Below, piece after piece: positions 10,720 to 21,383 of a stretch of 64,000 bases of DNA. The stretch spans positions 68,589,407-68,653,406 of the forward strand of contig OX638372.1 of NCBI GenBank assembly GCA_951812925.1. Direction: 5' to 3'. Below the pieces are notes generated by a model. It was not told the DNA's origin and searched no databases. It was given only the letters and a program-made list of their open reading frames with translations. Position 1 is the first letter of the stretch, and each line of letters starts with the position of its first letter. Made by a program: the position numbers and the translations under genes. The stretch comes from Calliopum simillimum. Its lineage: Eukaryota > Arthropoda > Insecta > Diptera > Lauxaniidae.

Positions 10720-11717
10720 CAGGGTGTATTGCATAAGGAATCATCTTGGAGGTGATAGAAGAGGCCTAAACTAACAAAAAATTGTAACTGTAACCCCAGG
10801 GGAGTTATAGGGTTAAAACTGATTTTCTGACTTGTTTCAGAAAAACAATTTTCTTGGATCCCTCTAATGTTTTAGAGAAAACATTTCTATTGCAAAGTTT
10901 TAGTTAATTGTAAGAGCTTTGAGGATTTTTTAAAAGGATTTCGCAAAGTTCTGGACCTTTAAAGTTGATATTTTTATTTTTTTTTCCTATTTTTTGACTT
11001 TTGCGGCCATTTTAGTATGAAAAAGGTCCTATTAACATATCCTTGTATAATTTTTTTTTGAAATCCTCGTTAAATTTTCGTTAATTTGGTTGCAAATTTG
11101 TCATACCAATTTTTGCAATTGATGTCAGAACAAAATACTTTTCAAGAACAATCCGTTTGAAAGCTACAGTGGATAAAGGGCAGCGCGTTCAACTCGCACA
11201 TCATATGCAGCGCAACGCATGCGAGTAACCCGTGAGATAAATAGAAAATTATTTTTTTCTGACATCAATTAATAAAAATGGTATGACAAATGCACCACCA
11301 AATTAAAGAAAATTGAACGAGGATTTCAAAAAAAATTATAAAAGTGTATGGTAAAAGTGTATGTTAAAAGGACCTTTTTCATACTAAAATGGCTGCCAAG
11401 GTCTAAAAATGGAGAAAAAAAATTAAAATATCAACTTTAAAGGTCCAGAACTTTGCGAAATCCTTTTAAACCCTATAAACCATATACACTATCTGAAAGC
11501 TCTTACAATTAACTAAAACTTTGCAATAGAAATGTTTTCTCTAAAACGTCAGGGTGATCCAAGAAATTTTTTTTTCTGAAACAAGTCAGAAAATCAGTTT
11601 TAACCATATAACTCCTCAGAGGTACATTGTAGAGCCCCCTCTAGGTGCAATTTTTTGTTAATCTAGGCCTCTTCTATCACCTCCCAGAAGCTTCGCAACC
11701 TTATGCAATACACTCTG
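10720..11717. mobile_element. Tc1/mariner-type MITE with ~430-bp inverted arms
   Basis: The left end CAGGGTGTATTGCATAAGG and right end CCTTATGCAATACACTCTG are inverted and flanked by TA at 10718-10719 and 11718-11719. Nearly the whole element folds back: GAGGTGATAGAAGAGGCCTA, GCAAAGTTCTGGACCTTTAA and GGCCATTTTAGTATGAAAAA on the left are all inverted on the right. The unpaired centre is at about 11150-11240. No ORF is present. Decayed copies lie at 3518-4255 and 56635-57700. Confidence 0.8.
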
Positions 11718-11997
11718 TAAAACAAATGACTGCAATTTCTTACAGCTCTGATTAAAGATCTTTAATAAATATGTTAAAATACATATCAAGGAAATTATTA
11801 TAATTTTTAAATAAAAGTCTTCCTAATTTATGTTGTCACTTTCTTTCAGAATCAATTTGTGCTGCTTCGTTTAAAGGCAGTGAATCCAGAAAACTGTGAT
11901 GCCTTGCCCTAGATGGTTTTCATTTTGTTTATTTTTAACGTCTATTGTCTAATGTGATTTATGTATTCATACATTCATATACATACATACATATGCA

Positions 11998-12041
11998 CCT
12001 ACTCATATGTATGCATAGGAGTATGCATACATATGAGTAGG
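11998..12041. repeat. perfect 20-bp hairpin with 4-nt loop
   Basis: CCTACTCATATGTATGCATA at 11998-12017, loop GGAG, then the exact reverse complement at 12022-12041. It sits next to an ATAC microsatellite (from about 11965). Confidence 0.85.
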
Positions 12042-12400
12042 AGTTGCATTTTTGGGTAATGGTTTATTCGGTCTAATGTAAAAAACATTATTATTCCTCT
12101 TTTTAAATTTAATACGAGTACTTTAAATTCAGCTAATATTTAGTTATACATGCATCACATCTGGCAACTTGGAGATTTGCTTTGAAGCAGATATTTTACG
12201 GAATAAAATTATTCAGAAAAAGAAAATAGTACCATTAATATCAAAACGGGAATTAAATTAAGAAGATTGTAAAGTGCTAAAAATGACCTGAAGAAGATCT
12301 TGAATCTTGACGTGGGTCGAGATTGGTATCGTTGAATAGCTCTCATAAAATTATTGAACACGTGTTTTTTGTTTTTTTTTTTACTGTTTCCGCACTTTCC
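12042..12400. other. unassigned DNA
   Basis: AT-rich. GCACCCTGTATA at about 12403 resembles a mariner terminal repeat, but no partner end was found. Confidence 0.4.
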
Positions 12401-12595
12401 ATGCACCCTGTATATTCACAAGAGCAATATAGAGTAATGAAAATCGATGGCGGCGCTAGGCATAGGCGGTCACCAACACCAGGGGCCTCACAAAAATGTT
12501 TGACAATGTTAAGTTTTCCGTATAAGAAGGAAAACACGCAAAGAGTACCGGTTGGTAATATTGTGGCACCGACATTTGGCATAAATAAAGCGTAA
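12401..12595 (+). other. 64-codon ORF in a GC-richer patch, unexplained
   Basis: This is an open frame from ATG with the segment IDGGARHRRSPTPGASQK. It is locally richer in G+C than its surroundings. A possible GTAAGG donor overlaps its end, but no acceptor or homologous domain is recognised. It may be an exon fragment, a retroelement piece or chance. I do not assign a function. Confidence 0.2.
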
Positions 12596-12794
12596 GGATT
12601 TTGTCATAGTGTAATTTGTTGTTAAAATACAGGTGTAGTTCAATTCGGAAGTCATTTCTGTTTGAATACTAAATCCAATTCGGACTCAATTTTTTCGGAT
12701 TGGCTTTCGTAAATCTTTCCGAAAAGCAGTAATAATGTTTGTCTAATGTCAAAAACTAAAACTGGAGAGGCAAAAATTATCTACGAAAAACGAG

Positions 12795-12845
12795 TTTCAG
12801 AGTAACAACTGTTCGAATCTCAGTGTGGATGAAAATTTTTTTTTA
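12795..12845 (+). repeat. degenerate tRNA-like B-box module
   Basis: TGTTCGAATCTCAGTGTGGATGAAAA-type sequence followed by a T run. It matches the 3' half of the module at 2640-2740 through the poly-T and the following ATTAT. Confidence 0.4.
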
Positions 12846-13989
12846 TTATCTTATGCCTCGGCTATGTTGGATATATGTTTCATTTTCTGCTCCGAAGACT
12901 CTTCAGAAAAATTGTTTCTTAATACTGTTGAAACTAAAGTTGTGGACGGTTACCTACACAAAAAATTTCCGAATCACACCGACATTGAAAATCATAAATT
13001 CCTAGCAAGTGACCAAACAATGAATTAATGAAAATGTGATGATTTTTAAATAGTTATTTCTATTGATAAAGACAGTTTGTGTGAACTAAATTGCAAAATT
13101 TTACCACTATGAATTGTCATCTCAAAATTTTTTTTTTTTATATTTTCAATCATCAATTTAATGACAATGAGAATGCAATGTCATATATTAAGTGAAAATG
13201 AAATGTTTTTGACTTTGAGGCAATAAATAATAACAAATGTAATGTGTCCAGTAATAATATTTTCGTAAATATTTATTATCTATATTTAGAACTTTCCAAA
13301 GTGTGAAAAAATTGTTCTCAGTCAATAAAATTACAAAAAGAACACAATATGCTTTTATTTTTGTATGGGGCACTTTCACATTACTAAAACTTAAATTTGC
13401 GCATTTTAAGTAAAAGAAGTACATTAATCAAATATTTGCATATATTGCCATGTATAGATTTCAAATAAAAACAATTACTTTAGTGAGCATATGTATGTAA
13501 TACTGCAATAACTTTTAGATTTGGCATTTTTGAGGCGTCTTGCTGTGCATTCGTGCCTTAAAATTTCTTGAAGCATTTTGTTGTGGTTTTTGTATTACAT
13601 AGTAAACGAGTACGAAAATTTATTTTCATTATATTTATTTGTTTGTTTTCTTTTTTTTTGTTTTCATTGAAAAATGCACTATAAAAACCAATATTTGCAT
13701 TTTTCCATAAAATATTCATCCGTTTCAAGAATTATTTATTTGCTCATAAATATTCAAATAACTTTTTTGGTTACACATTTGATATTAGAAATAACACATA
13801 AAATAAACTGCATATGCGCATTTTTTAGATTCTTCAAAATCTAAAGCGTTATAAAATAAATTTTTATATAAATCAGGTTTCCATTTTTTAGTCCTTTTAT
13901 AGAAAAAAATTTGGTGAACATATTTTCAACATTTAAATTTTTTATTTTGCTACCAATCATGCGTGTATCAAATTTCATGTTTGGTTGAA
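12846..13989. other. AT-rich DNA without recognised gene
   Basis: Overlapping short ORFs only. No element ends were recognised. Confidence 0.5.
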
Positions 13990-14228
13990 TTTTCTAGAGG
14001 TGAGCAAAATTAGATTGGTTCTTGAGTCTCGGTATTTTTGCGTTGTACACTATCGTTTTTCTGACCGCGTAATTGAAAAACCTAAAAAACTCGATTTTTT
14101 AGCCAAAATGGGCCTTCAAAAGTGCTCCATTAGTTTTTCTCGGAATGAAAAAAAAAAAAAAAAAAAAAAAATGATGATGATATCGTTTTTAAAGAGTCTT
14201 TCTAACTTTTTAGTCGGTGTCGGGATGA
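13990..14228. mobile_element. solo right arm of the TCATCCCGAAACC element family
   Basis: TTAGCCAAAATGGGCCTTCA, TGCTCCATTAGTTTTTCTCG, a poly-A run, GATATCGTTTTTAAAGAG and the end AGTCGGTGTCGGGATGA match the right arms of the copies at 5337-7217 and 59163-60347. The left arm is absent. The 127-codon ORF beginning at 13985 starts just ahead of it and crosses it; it is not a gene. Confidence 0.55.
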
Positions 14229-14425
14229 TTTCTTTTTGCTATATGTTGGACTTAGAAAAAATTTTATTTACCCATTTTAAGACTTTAATTCAATTTGGTA
14301 TATTATTAAAATGGTTTAAGCAAGACTTACAAAAAAAATCTGGCATTAACCTAAAATATAATGTTTAATTTTCAGAAAGTTTATCTGAGCGTTTTTAAAA
14401 ACTTGAATTTCAATTTAATTAAAAA

Positions 14426-14850
14426 CTAGCGATGTTGTAACCTTTGGCCGGGCCAAACATTAAATACCCTACATTGCAGTATTTTGAAAATTCTGCTTGT
14501 ATGGGAGGTGCAACGCCCTCTTGTTCGAGTTTGTCTAGTTTTAGCTTAGAGCGTGCATTAATAGTCTTTAGTATTTGAGTGAAATTTAGTTGGATTATCT
14601 CTTTCAGTATAACATTTTGAAACATTTGCTTATATGGGAGGTGCCACTCCCCCTTGTTTGATTTCATCCAATTTTTGTTGAGAGCTTGCATTTATAATTC
14701 TTTATGTCTGAGTAACATTTGGTTCGATTATCTCAAAAAAAGCTTTCAGTATAGAATTTTGAAGCTTTTGCTTCAAAGTGCCATGCACTCTGGTCCGAAT
14801 TTGTCCAATTTTTTTTTGAAAGTTATTTTAATTTTAATGAAAAGACGTAT
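14426..14850 (-). mobile_element. DINE-1/HINE-like Helitron relic (3' part)
   Basis: Read on the minus strand it ends with a GGCCCGGCC-type hairpin and CTAG at the terminus. Upstream are two ~135-bp units carrying GGAGGTGCCAC/CTCCC and CTTTCAGTATA blocks. These are shared with the fuller copies at 18641-22011, 36187-37038 and 56996-57524. The 5' part is missing. Confidence 0.65.
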
Positions 14851-15049
14851 GCGCAAATAAAAGGTATGACCTGCCTAGGGTGGCAAATTTTGGGGGGCGG
14901 CAAATATTCGGAGTGATAAAAAAAAATTTTATAATTTAAGTATTGAACTTGACTTATTTTACCTAAATGGTACTTTAAAAACATTTACACTCTGCGCTAT
15001 TTAAGCAATACGAATTGATGATTTAACCGATTAAAAACAACCATGTAGT

Positions 15050-15912
15050 GTAGAGTAGAACGGGGTAATGTCGTGCAGGGGGTAATGTCGTGCACTGGCT
15101 GTTTGAGCCCAAAGAATTGAATGATTTACCAACTGTTCGTAAGGTAAGGACCTGCTGACCTACTGAGCTTATGCATATAATACTAGCAATTTTCACCAGT
15201 TTGTCTCTACAGAGTAACCTTTTTTTCAAAACGCACGCTTTTTTCTTGCGGGAAAATATACCAGGTAAGTGTTTTCTGAAACGAAATATCCTGCCAAAAA
15301 AAAAGAAGTATTTGGTTTTCGAAAAAAATTTTGGGCTTCACCGAGTTATCGAAGTTGACCTTTAAAACGACCATTGGGGTAATGTCGTGCACATTCACTT
15401 ACACAAACACAATTTCTTGCTACACAAATGTTGTTACCCATGAATGTAACCAATGAAATTATCTTTCGATCGGATGCTTACTCGTTGCATTCGCTTAAGG
15501 TGTACGGCTTTACGAGCATGTCAAAGTTGAGTGCACGACATTGCCCCTTTCTACTCTACACAACATATTATGTACTTCACACTTGTATAATAATGAATAA
15601 ATACATGATAATACTAAATCTCCTCTAATAGAACCACTACCTATCATTTCTCACACATTTTGGAACTTTTACTATACTCGGAAAACAATGCACGACATTA
15701 CCCCACAAATTTTGAGGGGGGTAATGTCGTGCACATTTTTTCTTTCTTCACTTACACAAACACAATTTCTCGCTACACAAATGTTGTTACACATGGATGT
15801 AACCAACAAAATTATCTTTCGATCGGGTGCTTACTCGTCTCATTCGCTTGAGAGATACGGCTTTACGAGCATGTCAAAGTTGAGTGCACGACATTGCCCC
15901 GTTCTACTCTAC
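15050..15912. mobile_element. inverted/tandem element with TAGAGTAGAACGGGG ends
   Basis: GTAGAGTAGAACGGGGTAAT at 15050 is mirrored by GCCCCGTTCTACTCTAC ending at 15912. Inside, a ~190-bp unit with ACACAAACACAATTTC, AATTATCTTTCGATCGG and GGCTTTACGAGCATGTCAAA occurs twice (15375-15562 and 15717-15912). The 16-mer GGGGTAATGTCGTGCA, on either strand with at most one mismatch, occurs seven times: 15062, 15079, 15376, 15532, 15689, 15718 and 15885. No transposase is present. Confidence 0.7.
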
Positions 15913-15980
15913 CATATGGTTAAATTAAGACGATTATAAAAGATATTTAAGAAAAGTTTACTCAATGCCCAGGGCGGCAA

Positions 15981-16236
15981 AATGAGTGATTGAAATAAAT
16001 ATTATTCTATAAGACCAAAGAACTATAAGCTCAAGAACTCTTATTAAATGCAAAATGGACTGTAGGAAGCGCCATAATGAGTGATTGAAATAGATATTGT
16101 TCTATAAGATCAAAGGACTATAAGCTCAAGAACTCTTATCAAATGCAAAATGGACTGTAGGAAGCGCCATAATGAGTGATTGAAATAGATATTGTTCTAT
16201 AAGACCAAAGGACTATAAGCTCAAGAACTCTTATCA
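15981..16236. repeat. 95-bp tandem repeat, 2.7 copies
   Basis: Units start at 15981, 16076 and 16171, each with AATGAGTGATTGAAAT. The second and third differ by only a base or two over their shared length; the first is slightly more diverged. Confidence 0.9.
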
Positions 16237-17375
16237 CGGGAATTCGTGAGAATGAATTATGCGGCCGCGAGCGATGGTCGGCTCATGGTGATGCGGTTTG
16301 TGTTTTCTGTGCTCTTGAAGCCATTGAAAATGATTACCCAATATACAAAATAAGTTAAATATTGTAATCAATAAAGAAAACATGCCTTTACAATACTGTT
16401 AATATAAAAAATTTAAAAAATACACGGAGAGACTCCAGCGATTTTTTAAATTTCGCATGTAGCCATATGGCAACAAATTTGTTTAATGGTGCTAAAAGTT
16501 GCCATTTTTCCACGTTTTGAAAAAAGTAGAATCTTTCATTTTCTTTTGAATTTTGAAGTTTTATTTATTAAATGAGAATAAATACAGTCAATATGAACAC
16601 TAAGAAAGAAAAATCTAAAATTGAAGAAATTTTCCACAATTTTGGGTTCATGTGTATCTGGCCTAAAAATTTCAGATTGAAAAGAATCATTGATTAGAGG
16701 TTTTATTGAATATAATTTTTTGAAGAAATTGTTTCTCTTTTAATTAAATAAAAGAATTACCTAGAATAAAATGGTTAAACATAAATGTCGATACATTGTC
16801 CAGAACTTGCACCATTTGCATCATCTCGGTTAATGCTCTCAATATTGCGTTTTAAATAATTGCTTTGTATGGGCGATAGGCGCGTCCATTAACCAATTTT
16901 GCTTAAAGACAACTCCTTGCCCCTTTTTTCACAACTTCGCCACAAAATTTCATCGAGCTAACTTGATTCGTTTTTCCGTAATAGTGATTTTTACAGACGG
17001 GCAGATAGTCAGACATACAGATAGATGATAGATAATGCATTTTAAACCAAAATGGAATAAAAAATAAAAATTTATAAAATTTTTTTTCTTCAATATTTTC
17101 AAACCACTTAGAACATTTGTTGCCCTTATATGCCTTCATTCTAAAAGTCGTATTAAGAAAAAAAAATTTTCAAAACTTTTGATTGATTAGGCATTAAATG
17201 ACCATAAGTACAATAACAAAAAAACAAAAAATTGGATTTTTCGGATGACAAAAAAACAGATAGACCGAAAGGGTTAACAAAATTAGAGGAAACATTTTTT
17301 AATGTATGAATAAACGATGTATGTATTTTAATCTATTTTTATTATAAGTTTCTTTTTCTATAAAAAAAATCTGAA
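16237..17375. other. unassigned DNA
   Basis: No gene recognised. The ORF at 16903-17139 (minus) has no family features. Confidence 0.45.
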
Positions 17376-17440
17376 GGGGGGGGGGGGGGGAGGGGCGGCG
17401 AAAAAATAAGTGCCTAGGGCGGCAAATTACTTAGATCCGC
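17376..17440. repeat. G15 tract and possible terminal repeat ending CCGCCACTG
   Basis: A run of 15 G at 17376-17390 is followed by GCCTAGGGCGGCAAA (17412-17426) and GATCCGCCACTG. Variants of the middle motif recur at 14873-14887 and 15967-15981. A CAGTGGCGGATC end would suit a hAT-like DNA transposon, but a partner end was not found. Confidence 0.3.
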
Positions 17441-17446
17441 CACTGG

Positions 17447-18429
17447 ACACATGCATAAGTAAACTAGATATTAAACCAAAAGTATTGACGAAATATGTAG
17501 ATGACATTTTTGCAATTATTAGGAAAGACACTATTGATGACTTTTTACAAAAAAATAACAAATTTGACAAAGGATTAAATTTCACGAAGGAAGAAGAAAA
17601 CAATAACGAATTACCATATCTTGCCACCATTGTCAAATGAAGAGGGAACCAATTGCAATTCGAATGGTACCAAAAACCGACGGCATCTGGACGAATTATG
17701 AATTTTAATTCTAAACATCCAAAAATTACTATTAGAAATACATACTGCAGAAAATTTGATAAGGAGAGTACTGACAATTAGTGATAAGGAATTTATGAAA
17801 GGTAACATTGACAAAATTAAGACAATTTTACAAAAAAATAATTTTCCAAAAAGGACCATAAGCACACTATTACAAAAGTCAAGAGATATTCATAGACAAC
17901 GGCCAGAGCAAAGTGCAACTATTTATAAATCTATGACGTACATACCAGGTTTCACGGAGAGATTTGCTAAATCTAATTTATTTGAAAACGTAAAAATTGC
18001 GATGAGGCCAGACAACGTAGTTGGACAATTTTATAGTAAAATGAAAACCAAAATAGACAAACTTGACAAATCCAACGTTATTTATAGAATACCTTGCAAT
18101 GGTGACGGGTCCAACGTATGCAAAAAGGTATATGTTGGTACTACAAAGACAAAACTTAGGACAAGACTCTCAGGACACAAATCTGACAAAAAAAAAAAAA
18201 AAACAGAATAGTTCCTGAGACTGCACTCTCGGCCCACTGTGCTAAATACGGTCATTCCCCTAACTTTGACGATGTGAAGATATTACAAGAAGAGAACAGA
18301 TATGACAAAAGATTAATGATAGAGATGCCTCATATCATAGATACTCCAGCAGACAAGAGAATGAACTTTAAGAGTGACACCGAAAATTGTGCTCACATAC
18401 TTATATATAGGGATTTAGTTAGAAATTAA
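17447..18429 (+). pseudogene. Penelope-like element: RT and GIY-YIG endonuclease fragment
   Basis: The first frame contains KYVDDIFAII (RT active-site YVDD), then FTKEEENNNELPYLATIVK. An internal TGA and a frameshift near 17750 follow. The second frame runs through LLQKSRDIHRQRPEQSAT to VIYRIPCNGDGSNVCKKVYVG. IPC followed by KxVYVGxTxxxLxxRLxGHK is the Penelope-type GIY-YIG endonuclease. A second frameshift lies at an A16 run (18188-18203). The last frame, HCAKYGHSPNFDDVKIL, ends with a stop at 18427-18429. It is 5'-truncated and inactive. Three copies of AGTGCAATATTT in the following 150 bases look like its 3' UTR. Confidence 0.8.
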
Positions 18430-18640
18430 GTTTTAGTTCAATTCTTGACCTCAAATACAACAACTGTAAGTTAGTGCAATATTTTTTAAGATCATGGTTT
18501 TTTCTGTGTAATATTTAAATTTATGTCTTTTTAGTGCAATATTTACTTTAAAATTATGGATTTTAACACAGTGCAATATTTTCAATTTGTTAAGTTTATA
18601 TATAATGCAAAAATTTTTTGATTTTTGTGTCTTTTTGTTA
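18430..18640. other. probable Penelope 3' untranslated region
   Basis: AGTGCAATATTT recurs near 18472, 18533 and 18571, roughly 40-60 bp apart. Confidence 0.4.
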
Positions 18641-19425
18641 TTTTTATACCCTACACCCAGGGTATATTCACTTTGTCCTTCCGTTTGTAACGCAGAGAAT
18701 GAAGCGTGGCAGGTATAGAAAAGTATATATATTCTTGATCAGCGTCACCTCCTGAGTCGATATAGCCATGTCCGTCCGTCTGTCTGGCTGGCTGGCTGGC
18801 TGGGTGATGTGTGTGGAAATACACTTTTTGGGAAAACTAAGCAAGATAATTCAATGAAATTTGGTACCCTGCCTCCGTCATCAAAGATAGCTCGGGGGAT
18901 TGTAAATGAGCAAAATCGGTTAACGGACACGCCTACCGCCCATACAAAAAATATATTCAAAATGCAATTTTAGGAGTATTTTTCACGACAATGCAACCAA
19001 AATACACATAAATACTAGAAATTGTAAGCGCAAGCTCTGAGAAAAAACTGAGCGAACTCGGACTAAAGGGCGTGTTACCTCCCATTAGGGATTCCAATTT
19101 TTTGACTTTTTGCGATCCCGGGATTTCGGGATCGAGAAAATTTGAATCCCGGGATCCCGGGATTTTTCGGGATTCGTATGAATTTTTTTTTTCTTCCTAA
19201 ATAGACAGAATTTAGTATTAAAAATTAATAATATTTTGTCTTATATACCCCTACTACACCCCTACAAAGATATTTTATTTAAAAAGTGTCAAAAATATTA
19301 AAGAACAATTTCTTAAAGCAGGTACATTTTATTATAAATTCACGCCTTTTTTTAAAAACAAAAATTCATAAACACTTATTTGCTTCAAAAAAAAGCATAA
19401 AGGTATATGCTTAGTTAAATACATA

Positions 19426-20334
19426 TCGATACCTTAGAGCGCTATAGTCCTATCTCAATTTTTTTCAATTATTGGGAAATGCAAAAAGAATACTTCAAAC
19501 AGTGGTTATTTAGAATTGGCTGCGATTTTGAAAAAACTATACATGCAATAATTTTACCTTAGTATATTTTAACATAATTTTATGTTAAAAAATTCTTTTA
19601 TTAATTTTTAACAAAATCAATTTAACAAATTATATGGAATTGCACTACTATTCAAATAAACTACACATTTAGTAAATTTTATGAGCGACCAGCATTTCCC
19701 GGTGTGCGTTGCGATAGCTTCTTTTGTACGGAGGGCAGAGCATTTCCAATTAAACCAATGAATGTAAATTGCTCCGATGCAATTTATATGCGCACCAAAA
19801 CTCATCTAGATAGTTTCAGAGCATTAGATAGTTTCAGAGGTATGATACTTTTTTAAGGACGTGGGACCGCCCATTTTTCCTTTAGACACTATTTGTCCCG
19901 TGACTCTTAATACACATACCACATCTCATCCATATCCTTTGAATGATTTCAGAGACATGAAAAATTATTTTTTTTCGAATCATGGAAAAAACAAGAAAGT
20001 TTCAAAAATTTCTGGTTCCGACCTTTGGGTGAAAAAGAAAATGTTTCCACTAAAAAGATGTAAAATGTCATAAAACGTGTAGAAAAGACGAAAAAAATGG
20101 AAAAATTTTCTTAAAAATGTGACTTATTTAAATATTCAGAGGAGATAGCACAGTGGCGCTCTTCAAAAAATTACAGTTTGGAGATACGATTTTTCTTAAT
20201 TCTCGAATATTTCGGTGTTTTAGTGGTATTTTCACATCCCACAGAATTCTACTCGGTAAAGAAGCCCACAAGGATACCATATCTGCAAAAATCGCAAAAA
20301 GTGGAGATAGGACTATAGCGCTCTAAGGTATTGA
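19426..20334. mobile_element. TA-flanked MITE nested in hAT copy A
   Basis: The ends TCGATACCTTAGAGCGCTAT and inverted ATAGCGCTCTAAGGTATTGA match over about 30 bp, with TA at 19424-19425 and 20335-20336. hAT copy B has the corresponding empty site near 28590-28610, which proves the insertion. The first seven bases equal those of the MITE at 9412-9684. Confidence 0.75.
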
Positions 20335-20519
20335 TATATAAAACATCATACATATTTAATTATATAAAATAGTGAGATCAAAGTTTTAACAAGTGTTGGA
20401 CTTGGAAGAATTAACTTTTGTTTTAATCAGTTTTATTACTTATTATTAAAATATGATTTTTGGAAAATTAAACCATTTATTATTTTATCATCCAATTTAG
20501 ATCTAAATTTATTACGTAT

Positions 20520-21262
20520 ATAACCCGCACACGAAAAGCATCTTTCTGATTCAACACTTGTTGGTTGAATTGAAGAAAGATAATCGAATGTTTTCTGGAG
20601 GAAATAACCCCTATCACCACATTACAAAATATATCAATTTCTTTCATTAAAACGTCGGATAAATTATAAGACTTTCTAGAAAATTAATTTTTTGGCAACT
20701 CTGATAGTGGGAATGTAAATTTATTACACAAATGATTTATCAGAAGAAAACTCATATGAGTTATTTTGGCATTAGATTTGAGTCTATTTGAAAATAGAAG
20801 TCATAGGTGTTTTCAAATTTTTAAATGTTGTTTGAAAAATAAAAAATTAAAACAATTTCAACAATATAAATTAAAAACAATAAAAAATTTACAGTCAGAG
20901 AAAAAATCATACAGAAAAACATAAGAGAACTAGTCTGAAGTGCCTTTTAGCAAAAATGATATTACTCAAAGCAGATTTATCTTTCTTTATAATATCAATA
21001 GTGATTTTGATTGGTTGAAGAGTTCGAGCTAATTGTTTAATAATTTTAAATTCGCTACAGTGGATCAAAGAAACCTTTAAGTCAATACAAGCTGTTTTTA
21101 TGCTACTCTCAAGCATAATAATGTGCTGCAGCATATCTAAAAGACTACTCCATCTCATTTTGCAATCTAAGATTAATTTCAGCTCTTTATTATGTTCAAT
21201 TTTAACATAATGTTGTAAAACTTCGTTTTTTGTTGGTGATTTTTGGAACATTCTAACAATTT
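20520..21262 (-). pseudogene. hAT transposase remnant
   Basis: The 114-codon minus-strand ORF (20907-21251) contains LDCKMRWSSLLDMLQHII, matching the hAT catalytic-domain pattern xxxxRWNSxxxML. Further downstream, at about 20545-20600, the minus strand reads IQPTSVESERCFSCAG. This is the C-terminal hAT dimerisation motif (PxTSVxSERxFSxAG). The two parts are separated by frame breaks, so the protein is not continuous. The N-terminal BED finger was not found. Confidence 0.75.
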
Positions 21263-21383
21263 TTCTAACCTAAAAAACTTACAAAAGAAATCCCGGGATT
21301 GGTAGCACTAATCCCGGGATTTTCGGGACTGCAAAAAGGCTCGAATCCCGGGATCCCGGAATCCCGGGACTGAAATCCCTACC

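Larger units (their letters stand above)
19086..21381 (-). mobile_element. hAT transposon copy A, 8-bp target duplication
   Basis: TAGGGATTCC at the left and inverted GAAATCCCTA at the right are flanked by CCTCCCAT at 19078-19085 and 21382-21389. An 8-bp duplication plus TAGGG ends is the hAT signature. Subterminal CCCGGGATCCCGGGA blocks lie at both ends. The transposase reads on the minus strand. A 909-bp MITE sits inside. It is the same family as copy B (25756-28947), in opposite orientation. Confidence 0.85.

Noticed and set aside
12323..12400. Secreted-protein signal peptide (FFVFFFTVSA)
   Set aside because: The hydrophobic run comes from poly-T, and the frame starts at TTG rather than ATG.
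16250..16275. Cloning linker (EcoRI and NotI sites close together)
   Set aside because: Flanking DNA continues normally on both sides, and another NotI site occurs naturally at about 31512.
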